DNA from: Clostridiales bacterium
Lineage (GTDB): Bacteria; Bacillota; Clostridia; Lachnospirales; Lachnospiraceae
Length of the DNA stretch: 64,000 nt
Assembly (NCBI GenBank): GCA_018376135.1
Contig: JAHABX010000006.1
Location: forward strand, 1 to 64,000
Direction of reading: 5' to 3'
Shown here: one piece after another, positions 7,803 to 17,512 of the stretch
How positions within the stretch are numbered: position 1 is the stretch's first letter
Layout of the letters: every line of letters begins with the position of its first letter
The notes under the pieces: model-generated
Told to the model about the DNA's origin: nothing
The model's database searches: none
Seen by the model: only the letters and a program-made list of their open reading frames with translations
Translations under genes and position numbers: made by a program

Positions 7803-9337
7803 TCCTGAACATTTGTAAAACGTAAAGGTGAGTTCTTGTCCTTGTAATACTTTTTGATGATCTCCTTCAGGCGGAGAATATCATAATCGTACATGAGCGG
7901 ATTTATGATAAGGATCGGGATATCCGTATCCAGACTGAGCTCCAGTGTGGAGATGATCAGCTCCGCTTCGGTTAAGTCTGCCTGCTGTATGGTCAGAAAG
8001 CTCTCCTGTCCGATGATCGTGATCTCCGGAATCTGTGTGGTCAGCTTGCGGATGAGCAGCTTGCTGGCGCCGGTACCCCCGTGGCAGACCAGGATGGTTT
8101 TCAGCGGCTGATTGGTGCGGTCCAGGGCGGCGGCCAGATGGATCGCGATATAGCCGATCTCATCATTGCTCAGCTGACCGGAGAAACGCTCCTCCACTAT
8201 CCGAAGGCTTTTCTTGGCAATGTTAAAGGTATTTTGATAGTGGGCATAGATTTCGTCCATCATGGGATTCTCGATGGCAATTCCATGACAGAACCGTGTA
8301 AGTGCCGGCCCCAGATGAGCCGTCAGCGATTCACGGAGATCCTGATCCTGGGTAAAGGGACGGTGGAAGATCTGTTCCCAGTCCGTCAGAAGGTCATTGA
8401 CCAGCTCCTCCAGCTCTTCCTGATCACTTTCAGAGATTCCCAGCTTGTTCTGCAGAGAGAGAAAATGGACCTGCAGATAGCGAAGCTCCTCCTCCGGGAA
8501 GGTAAGATGATATTCCTGCGCCAGTATGGACGCAAGGTGAGAGATCTCAGGGAACAGCGGCTCTGCCCGGACATTTTCCATAAACTCATCGGAAAGGCTC
8601 ACCATATGCCCCTCTGAGATCCGTACCAGGCTGATAAAGATCCGCAGCAGTGCAGTGGAGAGAGAATTAAACGGAAGACTGTTGATATAATGGTTTTTGG
8701 AGCGGATGACCATCTGAACAAGCTTGTGGATGTCCCGGTCGGTATAATCCAGTGCTTTGAAAATAAAGTCATTTTTGCATTCGTAGGATGGATCCTGAAT
8801 GATCTTCAGAAATTCTGCATATCCGTTGTCCTCCAGCATGAGATCAAACATAAGATCTCTCAGATGACGCTCTTTTCCTTCGATGCTGATCCCATTGTTA
8901 TTTTTGCGGATCAGATTAATATGATATGGCGGGAGCTGTCCGGAGAGGAGGGAAATGTCCTTATGGATAGTGGCGCGGCTCACATAAAGCTCCGAGGCAA
9001 GCTCATAGATCCGGCAGTTTTCCGTGCAGGTGATTAGGCGCAGCCCGATATAGTTTTTCCGGGCTTTCGGAGAATAATCCGCAAGCTGGCTGGAACGCTG
9101 GCTGACTGCTTTCAGGAGGGTCAGCTTCTGCTTTTCTTCCCCTTCGATGCGGATTCCCACCCCTGTCTTCCGGGACAGGGTCAGATTATATCCGGTCAGG
9201 TATTCTGCAACCGTATCCAGTTCGTTCCGGACGGTTTTGTTGGAGACCTGTAAAAGAGTGGTAATCTTCTGGATCGTAATATAGTCTGTCTGTTGAAGAA
9301 GAATTCTTACAATTTCCAGAATCCGTTTGTTTTCCAT
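7790..9337 (-). CDS. BglG-family/PRD-containing transcriptional regulator
   Basis: A 515-aa regulator. Two N-terminal helix-turn-helix segments (about residues 5-60 and 80-150) are followed by two PRD domains and a C-terminal EIIB-like domain with the P-loop cysteine CHGGTGASK. This is the MtlR/LicR-type layout, and the DNA-binding N terminus implies a transcriptional activator, not an RNA antiterminator. The EIIA-like tail of the longest family members is missing. The start follows GGAGGAGG. It probably senses PTS phosphorylation state and controls the three TTGCCACA boxes nearby; the target link is inferred. Confidence 0.85.
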   Translation of the reverse strand: MENKRILEIVRILLQQTDYITIQKITTLLQVSNKTVRNELDTVAEYLTGYNLTLSRKTGVGIRIEGEEKQKLTLLKAVSQRSSQLADYSPKARKNYIGLRLITCTENCRIYELASELYVSRATIHKDISLLSGQLPPYHINLIRKNNNGISIEGKERHLRDLMFDLMLEDNGYAEFLKIIQDPSYECKNDFIFKALDYTDRDIHKLVQMVIRSKNHYINSLPFNSLSTALLRIFISLVRISEGHMVSLSDEFMENVRAEPLFPEISHLASILAQEYHLTFPEEELRYLQVHFLSLQNKLGISESDQEELEELVNDLLTDWEQIFHRPFTQDQDLRESLTAHLGPALTRFCHGIAIENPMMDEIYAHYQNTFNIAKKSLRIVEERFSGQLSNDEIGYIAIHLAAALDRTNQPLKTILVCHGGTGASKLLIRKLTTQIPEITIIGQESFLTIQQADLTEAELIISTLELSLDTDIPILIINPLMYDYDILRLKEIIKKYYKDKNSPLRFTNVQDLPQ

Positions 9338-9368
9338 AAAATTAGTCCTCCTCCATCGTAAAAGTATA

Positions 9369-10577
9369 TTATCGGGTCTGCGGCATGGGCACCACACTGG
9401 CAAGACCGCCAATGGCTGTTTCTCTCAGTTCCTCCGGGATGCGCTTACCGGTATAATGCATGGTTTCGATGATCATGTCAAGGGTCACGCGGTTCCGTTT
9501 GAAGCGTCCCACCTGTGAAGCCAGAAGCGCGCTGTCTGTTGCCCGCAGGGCTGCCACAGCATTTCGTTCAATACAGGGGATCATCACATATCCGCCCACC
9601 GGATCACAGGTGAGTCCCAGGAAATGTTCAATGCCGATCTCTGCGGCATAGGCGGTCAGATTGTCATCCAGCCCTTCGATATATGCCGCCAGTCCGCTTC
9701 CCATGGCACATGCAACACCGATCTCTGCCTGGCAGCCGCCCTCGGCGCCGGATATGGTGGCATTGGTCTTGAACAGATTGCCGATGATGCCTGCGATCTT
9801 CAGTCCGGTGATGATCTGTGTCCGGGGAACCTGCCGATCGTGTATATAATAGCGGATCAGGCTTGGGAGTACGCCGCTGGAGCCCAGAGTCGGGGCAGTG
9901 ACTACAGTGCCGCCGGAAGCATTTTCCTCACTGGCGGCATAGGCATATGCCATCAGCAGGATCTTCTGCTTCTGCAGAGGATTCTGTTCCTCCCGTGCGC
10001 TTTCATACAATTGGGATGCCACCCGCTTCAGGTTCAGTCTGCCGGGAAGTGTTCCTTCTGTATGGAGTCCTTTTTCGACGGTGGACAGCATCTGCTCCAT
10101 GATTTCCGTCAGGTAGCCGTCCACATCTTCGTACTGATCCACATAATCCTTCAGTCCGATGTGATGTTCCTTACAATATTCCATGATAGCAGAAAAAGAC
10201 GTTTCCGGGTAGACCTCTTCGGCGGAAGGACGCTCTTTTCCTTCAATCACAATAGCCCCTCCGCCTACGGAGTACACCCGCCAGGCGTCCGTTAACTGAC
10301 CGTTTTCATAAGCACGGAGATCCATGGCGTTGGGGTGTCTGTCACAGCTTTTTTCCGAGAAGAAAACACGGCATGGAATGGGGGCGCATGTCTGTCTGCA
10401 GATATGGTCTGTCAGATGTCCTTTTCCGGTGAGGGAAAGGGAACCATACAGAGTGATTTCGATGGAATCGGCGTCCGGGTGAGCTTCTTTAAACTGCCGG
10501 CATGCTCTTTCGGGACCCATGGTATGGCTGCTGGAGGGTCCGGAACCTATTTTGTACAGATCTTTCAGGGATTTCAT
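9369..10577 (-). CDS. sdaA: L-serine dehydratase, iron-sulfur dependent, single chain
   Basis: A 402-aa protein beginning with SLKDLYKIGSGPSSSHTMGP, the N-terminal beta-domain signature of type L-serine ammonia-lyases. The catalytic alpha domain follows (ASGGTVVTAPTLGSSGVLP, CDPVGGYVMIPCIERN). Both domains are fused in one polypeptide, unlike the split SdaAA/SdaAB of many Firmicutes. It deaminates L-serine to pyruvate. The start at 10577 is preferred because GAGGT precedes it. The PRD regulator follows 31 nt downstream on the same strand. Confidence 0.85.
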   Translation of the reverse strand: MKSLKDLYKIGSGPSSSHTMGPERACRQFKEAHPDADSIEITLYGSLSLTGKGHLTDHICRQTCAPIPCRVFFSEKSCDRHPNAMDLRAYENGQLTDAWRVYSVGGGAIVIEGKERPSAEEVYPETSFSAIMEYCKEHHIGLKDYVDQYEDVDGYLTEIMEQMLSTVEKGLHTEGTLPGRLNLKRVASQLYESAREEQNPLQKQKILLMAYAYAASEENASGGTVVTAPTLGSSGVLPSLIRYYIHDRQVPRTQIITGLKIAGIIGNLFKTNATISGAEGGCQAEIGVACAMGSGLAAYIEGLDDNLTAYAAEIGIEHFLGLTCDPVGGYVMIPCIERNAVAALRATDSALLASQVGRFKRNRVTLDMIIETMHYTGKRIPEELRETAIGGLASVVPMPQTR

Positions 10578-10765
10578 TTGATACCTCATTTTCTTATAAA
10601 GTGTAATCGTAGTTTTATAATTAATATAGAGGAAAGTGGTTTGTCAAGTCCATAGCAGGAATATCTTGTATTTACCATAAAGATGTGGAAGAAAATATAC
10701 AGAAGAAAAATATCGTTGGCAGAGATGTTATAGTACAATAAGAAAAAGGATGGAGGGAAACTGCA

Positions 10766-12100
10766 ATGAAAGAATTTAGAGACAGAATCATGGAATATCA
10801 GGACGAATATCTGGCGGATCTGGAAGCGCTGATCGGGGCAGAGTCTGTCAGGGATCTGAAGACAGCGGGGGAAGGCGCGCCCTTTGGTAAGGGAATCCGC
10901 AGAGCATTTGACCTGTTTATGGAGATCGCAGAAAAATGTGGTCTGGAGACGGAGGATTTTGACGGCTATGCCTGTCATGCGTCTCTGGGGGAGCAGAAGG
11001 AATATGTGGGGGTACTGGGGCATCTGGATGTGGTGAGCGCCGAACCGCTGGAGCAGTGGAATACACCGCCCTTTCAGCTGTACAGAGATTCGGAGGATGT
11101 GCTATATGCAAGAGGAGTCAACGATGACAAGGGACCGCTTCTTGCAGCGCTTTATGCGGTGCGGATCCTGAAGGATATGGGGATTCCGATGAAGAGGAGC
11201 ATCCGTGTAATCGCAGGCGGAGCAGAGGAGACGACCTGGGAATGTATGGAGCATTATTTCTCCCAAAATGAACAGCCGGTCATGGGATTTTCTCCGGATG
11301 GAAATTTCCCTGTAGTAAATGGTGAAAAGGGAATCTTAAAATATGATCTTCAGTTTCCGATGGGAGCGTCCGCAGAGGGAGAATACCGGCTTTTGAAGGT
11401 GGTATGCGGTACTCTTGAGAATTATGTATGCAGCAGTCTTCAGGTGGAATATGAGAAGGCAGGAGAGAAGCAGGAGATCTGCCGGGAGGGAAAGGTATCT
11501 TTATCCAGAAATCCCCAGCGGGGAGAAAATGCACTTTGGAGGTTTACGGAGGACTTTTATGGGAAATGCTTTGTACAGGACGGAGTGAATCGTCTGCTCT
11601 GTTTCCTGAAGGACTGCCTGACGGATGATTTTTATGGAGAGAAGCTGGGTATCTTTTCGGAGGATCAGGTAATGGGAACGACCTCGGTCTGTCCTACGGG
11701 AATGGTACTGGAGGAAGGGATGCTTCATCTGTATCTGGATATCCGTTATCCCAGATCCACCAGTCCGGAGCAGATCGGTGAGCAGATCCAAAGCCTTTCA
11801 GAGCAATACGGATTCTGTCCGGAGGCGGTGCATCAGAAGAGGCTTCTCTATGTTCCGGAGGAAAGCGAGCTGATACAGGCGCTGAAAAGTGCTTATACGG
11901 AGGTAACGGGTGAAGAGGCACAGGTCCTTACCAAGGGAGGCGCGTCGTATGCCCGGACGCTGGACTGCGGAGTTGCATTTGGAGCATCCTTTGACGGAGA
12001 GGATACAAGACCTCACATGCCCAATGAGTGCATGGCATTCTCTTCTGTTCTTCGGGCAATGGAAATCTATTGTGAGGCATTGTGGAAACTGACGGTATAG
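10766..12100 (+). CDS. M20-family dipeptidase (PepV-like)
   Basis: A 444-aa metallopeptidase. GVLGHLDVV holds the first metal ligands, RGVNDDKGP the bridging Asp, and GAEETTWE the catalytic Glu. GASYARTL and HMPNE come near the C terminus. The length and order match PepV-type dipeptidases. It is cytosolic. GGAGGG precedes the ATG. It is divergent from sdaA and may belong to amino-acid use with it. Confidence 0.85.
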   Translation: MKEFRDRIMEYQDEYLADLEALIGAESVRDLKTAGEGAPFGKGIRRAFDLFMEIAEKCGLETEDFDGYACHASLGEQKEYVGVLGHLDVVSAEPLEQWNTPPFQLYRDSEDVLYARGVNDDKGPLLAALYAVRILKDMGIPMKRSIRVIAGGAEETTWECMEHYFSQNEQPVMGFSPDGNFPVVNGEKGILKYDLQFPMGASAEGEYRLLKVVCGTLENYVCSSLQVEYEKAGEKQEICREGKVSLSRNPQRGENALWRFTEDFYGKCFVQDGVNRLLCFLKDCLTDDFYGEKLGIFSEDQVMGTTSVCPTGMVLEEGMLHLYLDIRYPRSTSPEQIGEQIQSLSEQYGFCPEAVHQKRLLYVPEESELIQALKSAYTEVTGEEAQVLTKGGASYARTLDCGVAFGASFDGEDTRPHMPNECMAFSSVLRAMEIYCEALWKLTV

Positions 12101-12109
12101 GCGTCAGAT

Positions 12110-12179
12110 TTTGCCACAATGATAGGGAATCCGTCATAGAGATTGGTAAGTGGCGGGAGAAGAATCGTCATGTTAATAT
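12110..12179 (+). promoter_or_regulatory. PRD-type box and activator-dependent promoter upstream of the PTS gene
   Basis: Box TTTGCCACAATGATAGGG (12110-12127). 39 nt from its TTG lies a poor -35 (TGGCGG, 12151-12156) with a 17-nt spacer to TAATAT (12174-12179). The distance equals that at the RPE-like promoter, and a weak -35 is expected for an activated promoter. Confidence 0.5.
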
Positions 12180-12211
12180 GAACCTATCAATAACAAGGGG
12201 GAATTTTTGGA

Positions 12212-13819
12212 ATGAAAAACATGAGAGCCAAAATTCAAACATTTGCCGGTGCAATGATGGTGCCGGTCATCCTTCTGGTATTAGTCGGCTTCTTTGTAGG
12301 TATTGGAAGCGCATTTACGAACTATATTCTTCCGGAAGGAACGTTCCTGTACAAACTGTTCTCCATGGTTACCAGTATAGGTTTTATGTTCATGAACAAC
12401 CTTCAGGTATGGTTTACAGTTGCAATTGCATTCACACTGGCAAAGAAGGAAAAGGGCTGGGCAGCATTTGCAGGTCTGATCATGTACTTCTGCTTTGCAG
12501 GCGGAATTGAGTGCTGGGCATCCATGTCCGGATGGACGGCAGAGACCACCACAGTAGAAGCGCTGATGGCGAACGGCTACACAGAGATGGAAGCGCTGAA
12601 CTTCAATTCCATGTGGACTACTGCCCTGGGAATGTTTACCTATAACATGGGTATCTTTTCCGGTTTGATCTGCGGTCTTCTGACAGCAGTGATCCACAAC
12701 CGTTTCGTGGATACGCAGTTTTCTGCGATGTTCGCATTCTTTGCAGGAACCAAGTTTGTGATCATTATGGTAGCGCTTCTGTCTGTTCCGACAGCGATAG
12801 CAGCTTACTACATCTGGCCGCTTTTTGCAAAAGTGCTTACAGCGATCACGAGCTTTATCGGAGCCAGCGGACTTCTGGGAACCTTCGTATTCGGTACTTT
12901 GGATAAGGCGCTGCTTCCGTTTGGAATCCATCACCTGATCGCATTCCCGATCGAGTATTCTGCTGTGGGCGGTACCATGACCATCGATGGAACCGTATAT
13001 GAGGGTGTAAGAAACATCATTAACGGACAGGCGGCAAGTGCAACTGCAACAGGCTACATCGTACGTAACTTTACCAACGGACGTCTTCTGTTCCAGCTGG
13101 CAGGACTTCCGGGTGCAGCCTTCGCAATGTATCGCTGTGCAAAGCCGGAGAACCGCAAGAAGATCGCAGGTCTTCTGATTCCGGCGGTATTTACCCTGGC
13201 AATGGTTGGCGTATCTGAGCCGATCGAGTATACCTTCCTGTTCGTTGCTCCGATGTTATACTGGCTGGTATATGCACCGTTATGCGGTCTGTGCTATGTT
13301 CTGGCTGAGATTTTTGAGATCTCCATTAACGGAACTGCACTGTTCTTCATGATCCCGAACCTGTTCCAGCCTCAGAAGGTACATGCAATGGCTGCAATCT
13401 GGCTGCTTCCGCTTACCTTCGCAGTATATTACTTCGTATTTAAGTATGTAATTACCAAATTTAACCTGAAGACTCCAGGCAGAGAGGATGCAGAAGTGAA
13501 GCTGATGAGCAAGAAGGAATATAATCAGCTCAAGAACTCTGATCAGCAGGCTGCAGCCGGCACAGAGGGAGAAGGAAGCCTTGAGGAGCGTATTATCGAA
13601 GCACTTGGCGGAGCGGACAACATTGTGAATGTTACCTGCTGTGCAACCAGACTCAGAGTCACTCTGAAAGATGAGAGTCTGATGGCATCCGATGAAGCAT
13701 GGAAGGAATTCCTGGAAGCTATGGGTGTTGTACATGTCAATAATTCCGTACAGATCATCTATGGTGTGCGTGTACAGGGAATTACCACAAAAATTAAAGA
13801 TATTCTTCATATGGATTAA
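12212..13819 (+). CDS. PTS system glucose/glucoside-family EIICB component
   Basis: A 535-aa protein. A ~430-residue polytopic EIIC domain (GVSEPIEYTFLFVAP is the conserved sugar-site region) is followed by a linker and a C-terminal EIIB domain with the phosphorylatable cysteine in VTCCATRLRVTLKD. No EIIA is fused, so a separate EIIA(Glc)-like protein is needed. It imports and phosphorylates a hexose or glucoside; the exact sugar is unknown. The PRD-type box upstream suggests control by the regulator at 7790-9337. Confidence 0.88.
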   Translation: MKNMRAKIQTFAGAMMVPVILLVLVGFFVGIGSAFTNYILPEGTFLYKLFSMVTSIGFMFMNNLQVWFTVAIAFTLAKKEKGWAAFAGLIMYFCFAGGIECWASMSGWTAETTTVEALMANGYTEMEALNFNSMWTTALGMFTYNMGIFSGLICGLLTAVIHNRFVDTQFSAMFAFFAGTKFVIIMVALLSVPTAIAAYYIWPLFAKVLTAITSFIGASGLLGTFVFGTLDKALLPFGIHHLIAFPIEYSAVGGTMTIDGTVYEGVRNIINGQAASATATGYIVRNFTNGRLLFQLAGLPGAAFAMYRCAKPENRKKIAGLLIPAVFTLAMVGVSEPIEYTFLFVAPMLYWLVYAPLCGLCYVLAEIFEISINGTALFFMIPNLFQPQKVHAMAAIWLLPLTFAVYYFVFKYVITKFNLKTPGREDAEVKLMSKKEYNQLKNSDQQAAAGTEGEGSLEERIIEALGGADNIVNVTCCATRLRVTLKDESLMASDEAWKEFLEAMGVVHVNNSVQIIYGVRVQGITTKIKDILHMD

Positions 13820-13832
13820 TCTGTATGCAGAT

Positions 13833-13867
13833 AAAAATCCTGTCTCAATGACGAGGCAGGATTTTTT
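13833..13867. terminator. Bidirectional intrinsic terminator
   Basis: Stem AAAATCCTGTCTC / GAGGCAGGATTTTTT, with A and T runs on each side, between the convergent PTS and alcohol dehydrogenase genes. Confidence 0.85.
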
Positions 13868-13873
13868 CTATGC

Positions 13874-15052
13874 TTATTTTGCCATATGATAGATCTTTTC
13901 GATATCCTCCGCCTTCAGTACCTTGAAGCCGCCTACGGTTCTCCTGCCGAAGAAGGAGCATTTCTCAGCCATTTCCTTCAGCTGTTCATCCGTTGGATGG
14001 ATGCCAAGCTCTGTCAGGGAGGTAGGCATATGGATGGAGCGGAAGAAATCCTCCATGGCGCAGATGCCTGCGAGAGCAGTTTCTTCCGGGGTCTTTGCGT
14101 CAGGAGAGATTCCCATGACATTGACTGCGAACTGTACGAATTTTCCGATCTCTTCATGGCAGACATAGCGTGCCCAGCTTCCCCAGACGGCTGCAAGTCC
14201 TGCGCCGTGGGCAACGTCGAACATGCCGCCCAGCTCGTGTTCGATCTGGTGGGTTGCCCAGTCTCCGGCAGTTCCGCATCCGGTCAGACCGTTATGGGAC
14301 AGACTGCCTGCCCACATGACTTCTGCACGGGCATCGTAGCTGGTGGGGTCAGACACCAGGATCTGCGCATTGTGCATGACGGTGCGAAGGAGTGCCTCGC
14401 AGAGTCCGTCGGTCAGCTCGGTGTGCTTTTCGTGGCTGAAATACCGTTCCATGGTGTGCATCAGGATATCGGTACAGCCGCTGGCGGTCTGATAGGGAGG
14501 CAGCGTATAGGTCAGCTCCGGGTTCAGGATCGCAAATCTGCAGCGGGAAGCATCGTTGTTGTAGCCTCTTTTCAGCCAGCCCTCTTCGTTGGTGATCACG
14601 GAGGAATTGCTCATCTCACTTCCGGCAGCTGCGATGGTCAGGACTGCCGCAACGGGCATACAGCCCTCTGCCTGCGCCTGACGGCTGTAGAACAGCCAGG
14701 GATCGCAGTTGTTATAAAGTCCGTAGCCGATCGCCTTTGCGGAGTCGATAACACTGCCGCCGCCCACGGCAAGAAGGAAATCCACGCCCTCTGCCCTGCA
14801 CAGCTCAATGCCCTTGTGCACCAGGCTCAGACGGGGATTGGGCACAACGCCGCCCAGTGTGACATAGGCAACGCCTGCTTCTTCCAAAGAGCTGCAGATG
14901 CGGTCCAGCAGACCGGATTTCCTGGCGCTGCTTCCGCCGTAGTGGATCAGTACCTTGGAGGCTCCGTATTCTTTGACAAGCTCTCCGGCTCTTGTTTCGC
15001 TGTTTTTTCCAAAGATGACTCTGGTAGGTGTGTAGTATTCAAAGTTCAGCAT
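13874..15052 (-). CDS. Iron-containing (butanol-type) alcohol dehydrogenase
   Basis: A 392-aa protein similar to BDH/YqhD-type NAD(P)H alcohol dehydrogenases. LLAVGGGSVIDSAKAIG is the dinucleotide site, TIAAAGSEMS replaces TTxGTGS, and the metal-binding HTMERYFSH and HGAGLAAVWGSWARY are present. It converts aldehydes to alcohols in fermentation. It is only distantly like the enzyme at 4358-5491, so not a recent duplicate. Confidence 0.87.
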   Translation of the reverse strand: MLNFEYYTPTRVIFGKNSETRAGELVKEYGASKVLIHYGGSSARKSGLLDRICSSLEEAGVAYVTLGGVVPNPRLSLVHKGIELCRAEGVDFLLAVGGGSVIDSAKAIGYGLYNNCDPWLFYSRQAQAEGCMPVAAVLTIAAAGSEMSNSSVITNEEGWLKRGYNNDASRCRFAILNPELTYTLPPYQTASGCTDILMHTMERYFSHEKHTELTDGLCEALLRTVMHNAQILVSDPTSYDARAEVMWAGSLSHNGLTGCGTAGDWATHQIEHELGGMFDVAHGAGLAAVWGSWARYVCHEEIGKFVQFAVNVMGISPDAKTPEETALAGICAMEDFFRSIHMPTSLTELGIHPTDEQLKEMAEKCSFFGRRTVGGFKVLKAEDIEKIYHMAK

Positions 15053-15083
15053 ATGATGATCTCCTTATAGGAATGAGGCGCGG

Positions 15084-16439
15084 TCAGTCAGACAGCGCCC
15101 TTACAATATGTTCAAATCCCATGGCATGGGAAGCCTTGACCAGAATGGAATCTCCCTTCTTCAGAACGGAGTCAGCCTCTGACAGGAAAGCGTCCCGGTC
15201 TGCAAAATGCAGGCACCGGGTATGAGGGGCATGGGTCAGAGCTGTCTCATGGATCGCAGTGCTGAGTGTTCCGATGGTAACGAGAAGGTCGATCTGCAGT
15301 TTTCCCAGGTGCTCGCCCACAGAAGCGTGGAGAGCAGTCTCGTCTGCACCCAGCTCACCCATATCGCCCAGAATGGCAACCCTGCGTGTGGAGGCAAAGT
15401 TCAGCACATCCAGCATGGCGCACATGGATACGGGATTGGCGTTGTAGCAGTCATCCAGCAGCGTATACCGGGAGGTGTGCAGAATGTGGCTGCGTCCGTC
15501 CAGGGGCTTCAGTGCTTCGATCCCGGCACGGATCTGTTCGGGAGAAAGTCCCAGGGACAGACCTGCGCATACACCTGCCATGGCATTGTATACCATATGC
15601 ATACCCGGAAGGGGGATGACCGCCTCGATGACGGCGCCATCCGCATGGATCCGGCAGCGGATGCCGTCCAGTCCCAGGTTTTCAATCTGATCAGCCCAGA
15701 CCGGATGGGAGGAATTAAGTCCGAAGGTCTGCGCCCGGTCCTTCAGGGTGATGAGCTTGTCGTCGTCTCCGTTTACAAAGATTCCGGCATCCGGCGCGGC
15801 ATAGTCAAGCATCTCGGTCTTGGCTTTCAGGATACCGTCACGGGAGCCAAGAAATTCCAGATGCGCCACACCAATGTTGGTGAAGATACAGTGGGTCGGT
15901 CTGGCTATTTTGCTGAGCCGGTGCATCTCTCCGAAATGGTTCATGCCCATCTCCAGAACGGCGGCTTCGTGTTCTTTATCGATCATAAAAATGGTCAGCG
16001 GCAGACCGATCTCATTATTAAAATTGCCGGGAGTCTTCAATACATGGTATTTCCGGCTGAGCACGGAGGCGACCATTTCTTTGGTACTGGTCTTTCCCAC
16101 ACTGCCCGTAATGCCGATGACCGGGATGTCCAGTGTCTTCCGGTAGGCTTCCGCTCCGTCCTTCAAAGCCTGAAGGGTGTCCTCCACAAGGATGAAGGGA
16201 CCGGCAGGGACGTCGGGCTTTTTTTGACAGACTGCACAGAGGGCGCCTTTGGCATAGACGTCCGGAATAAAGCGGTGTCCGTCTGCCCGTTCTCCAACGG
16301 TTGCCACGAAGAGGTCATCCTTCTGCACCTTCCGGCTGTCCACCACCACTCCATGTATCTCTTTGTCCAATGTATCAGAGGGTCCGAAGAAGGTTCCCCG
16401 GCATGCCTCTGTAAATTGCTTTACGGTAAAATGTTTCAT
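15084..16439 (-). CDS. murF: UDP-N-acetylmuramoyl-tripeptide--D-alanyl-D-alanine ligase
   Basis: A 451-aa Mur ligase. GITGSVGKTSTKEM is the ATP P-loop, VLEMGMNHFGEM the central motif, and DDCYNANPVSM the MurF signature. It adds D-Ala-D-Ala to the cytoplasmic peptidoglycan precursor. It follows ddl by 11 nt on the same strand, so substrate maker and user are coupled. Confidence 0.95.
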   Translation of the reverse strand: MKHFTVKQFTEACRGTFFGPSDTLDKEIHGVVVDSRKVQKDDLFVATVGERADGHRFIPDVYAKGALCAVCQKKPDVPAGPFILVEDTLQALKDGAEAYRKTLDIPVIGITGSVGKTSTKEMVASVLSRKYHVLKTPGNFNNEIGLPLTIFMIDKEHEAAVLEMGMNHFGEMHRLSKIARPTHCIFTNIGVAHLEFLGSRDGILKAKTEMLDYAAPDAGIFVNGDDDKLITLKDRAQTFGLNSSHPVWADQIENLGLDGIRCRIHADGAVIEAVIPLPGMHMVYNAMAGVCAGLSLGLSPEQIRAGIEALKPLDGRSHILHTSRYTLLDDCYNANPVSMCAMLDVLNFASTRRVAILGDMGELGADETALHASVGEHLGKLQIDLLVTIGTLSTAIHETALTHAPHTRCLHFADRDAFLSEADSVLKKGDSILVKASHAMGFEHIVRALSD

Positions 16440-16450
16440 GGCAGCTCCTT

Positions 16451-17497
16451 TTACTGATATTTTTTCATGGATACCTCAAGGAGCCATTCACAGAGCTGCT
16501 CAAAGGAGTAGCCAAGGGCTGCTGCTTCCTGGGGAAGAAGACTGGTGGGAGTCATGCCCGGAAGGGTGTTGACCTCCAGTGCGTAGTCTTCGCCGGAGCG
16601 TTCGTCCAGCATGAAGTCTACTCTTGCATAACCCTGAATACCGACGGCAGCGCATGCTTCCTCCGCATGCTTCTGCATCCGGGCAGTCAGATTTCCGGGC
16701 AGGTCTGCAGGGCAGGTCTCCACCGTGCTTCCGGCCTGATATTTGTTCCGGTAATCATAGAAGCCCGTGAGAGGTGCGATCTCGATGACCGGAAGTGCTT
16801 TTCTCTCTACGACTCCTACGGAGAATTCCCGTCCGATGATGCAGCGTTCGATAATGACCTGATCCTCATAGGAAAATGCCTCCTCCAGTGCGCTCTGAAG
16901 CTCCAGGGAGTCATTTGCCCGGTACACGCCTACGGAGGAGCCTCCGCAGCAGGTCTTGACCATACATGGGAAGCCAATGGATTCCGGCAGCTCGAAGGAC
17001 TGCCCTTTTCTCAGAAAAGTACCGGGAGGAGTCGGTACGCCGTATCCCCGGAACATCTGTTTGGTAATATTTTTGTCCATGGAGAGGGCGCTGCTGGTAT
17101 GTCCGGTTCCGGTATAGCGGATGCCCATCAGATCAAAGAGCGCCTGAATCCGTCCGTCTTCCCCATTGGAACCGTGAAGTCCCAGGAATACCATGTCGGA
17201 TATCCGGCACAGCTCCAGTACATTGGGTCCGAGAAGACTCTTGTAGTCCGGACGGAGCGCCTTGACTCTGTCAAGATCCGGTGCCTGTGCGCTGATGCCG
17301 CCAATGGATGCGGTCCAGTCAATATCGGAGGTAAAAAGCTCCTCAAGGGGCTGATTTATCTCCGGAAGTCCGAGAAACAGGTCAATGAGGATGACCTGAT
17401 GTCCGTTTTTTTTCAGTGCCTGATAAATATTTCTTCCGCTGATCAGCGACACATCCCGTTCGGTGCTGATGCCGCCTGCCAGTACAACAATTTTCAT
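16451..17497 (-). CDS. ddl: D-alanine--D-alanine ligase
   Basis: A 348-aa ATP-grasp enzyme. Motifs seen are GLHGSNGEDGRIQ, CMVKTCCGGSSVGV, VGVVERKALPVIEI, and EVNTLPGMTPTSLLP at the C terminus. The EVNTLPG...S end matches D-Ala-D-Ala ligases. It sits between plsC and murF in a cell-envelope operon. Confidence 0.95.
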   Translation of the reverse strand: MKIVVLAGGISTERDVSLISGRNIYQALKKNGHQVILIDLFLGLPEINQPLEELFTSDIDWTASIGGISAQAPDLDRVKALRPDYKSLLGPNVLELCRISDMVFLGLHGSNGEDGRIQALFDLMGIRYTGTGHTSSALSMDKNITKQMFRGYGVPTPPGTFLRKGQSFELPESIGFPCMVKTCCGGSSVGVYRANDSLELQSALEEAFSYEDQVIIERCIIGREFSVGVVERKALPVIEIAPLTGFYDYRNKYQAGSTVETCPADLPGNLTARMQKHAEEACAAVGIQGYARVDFMLDERSGEDYALEVNTLPGMTPTSLLPQEAAALGYSFEQLCEWLLEVSMKKYQ

Positions 17498-17512
17498 AGC
17501 TGCCTCCTGAAT

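Noticed and set aside
13886..15070. Plus-strand 394-codon frame
   Set aside because: Shadow of the minus-strand alcohol dehydrogenase, whose motifs are clear.
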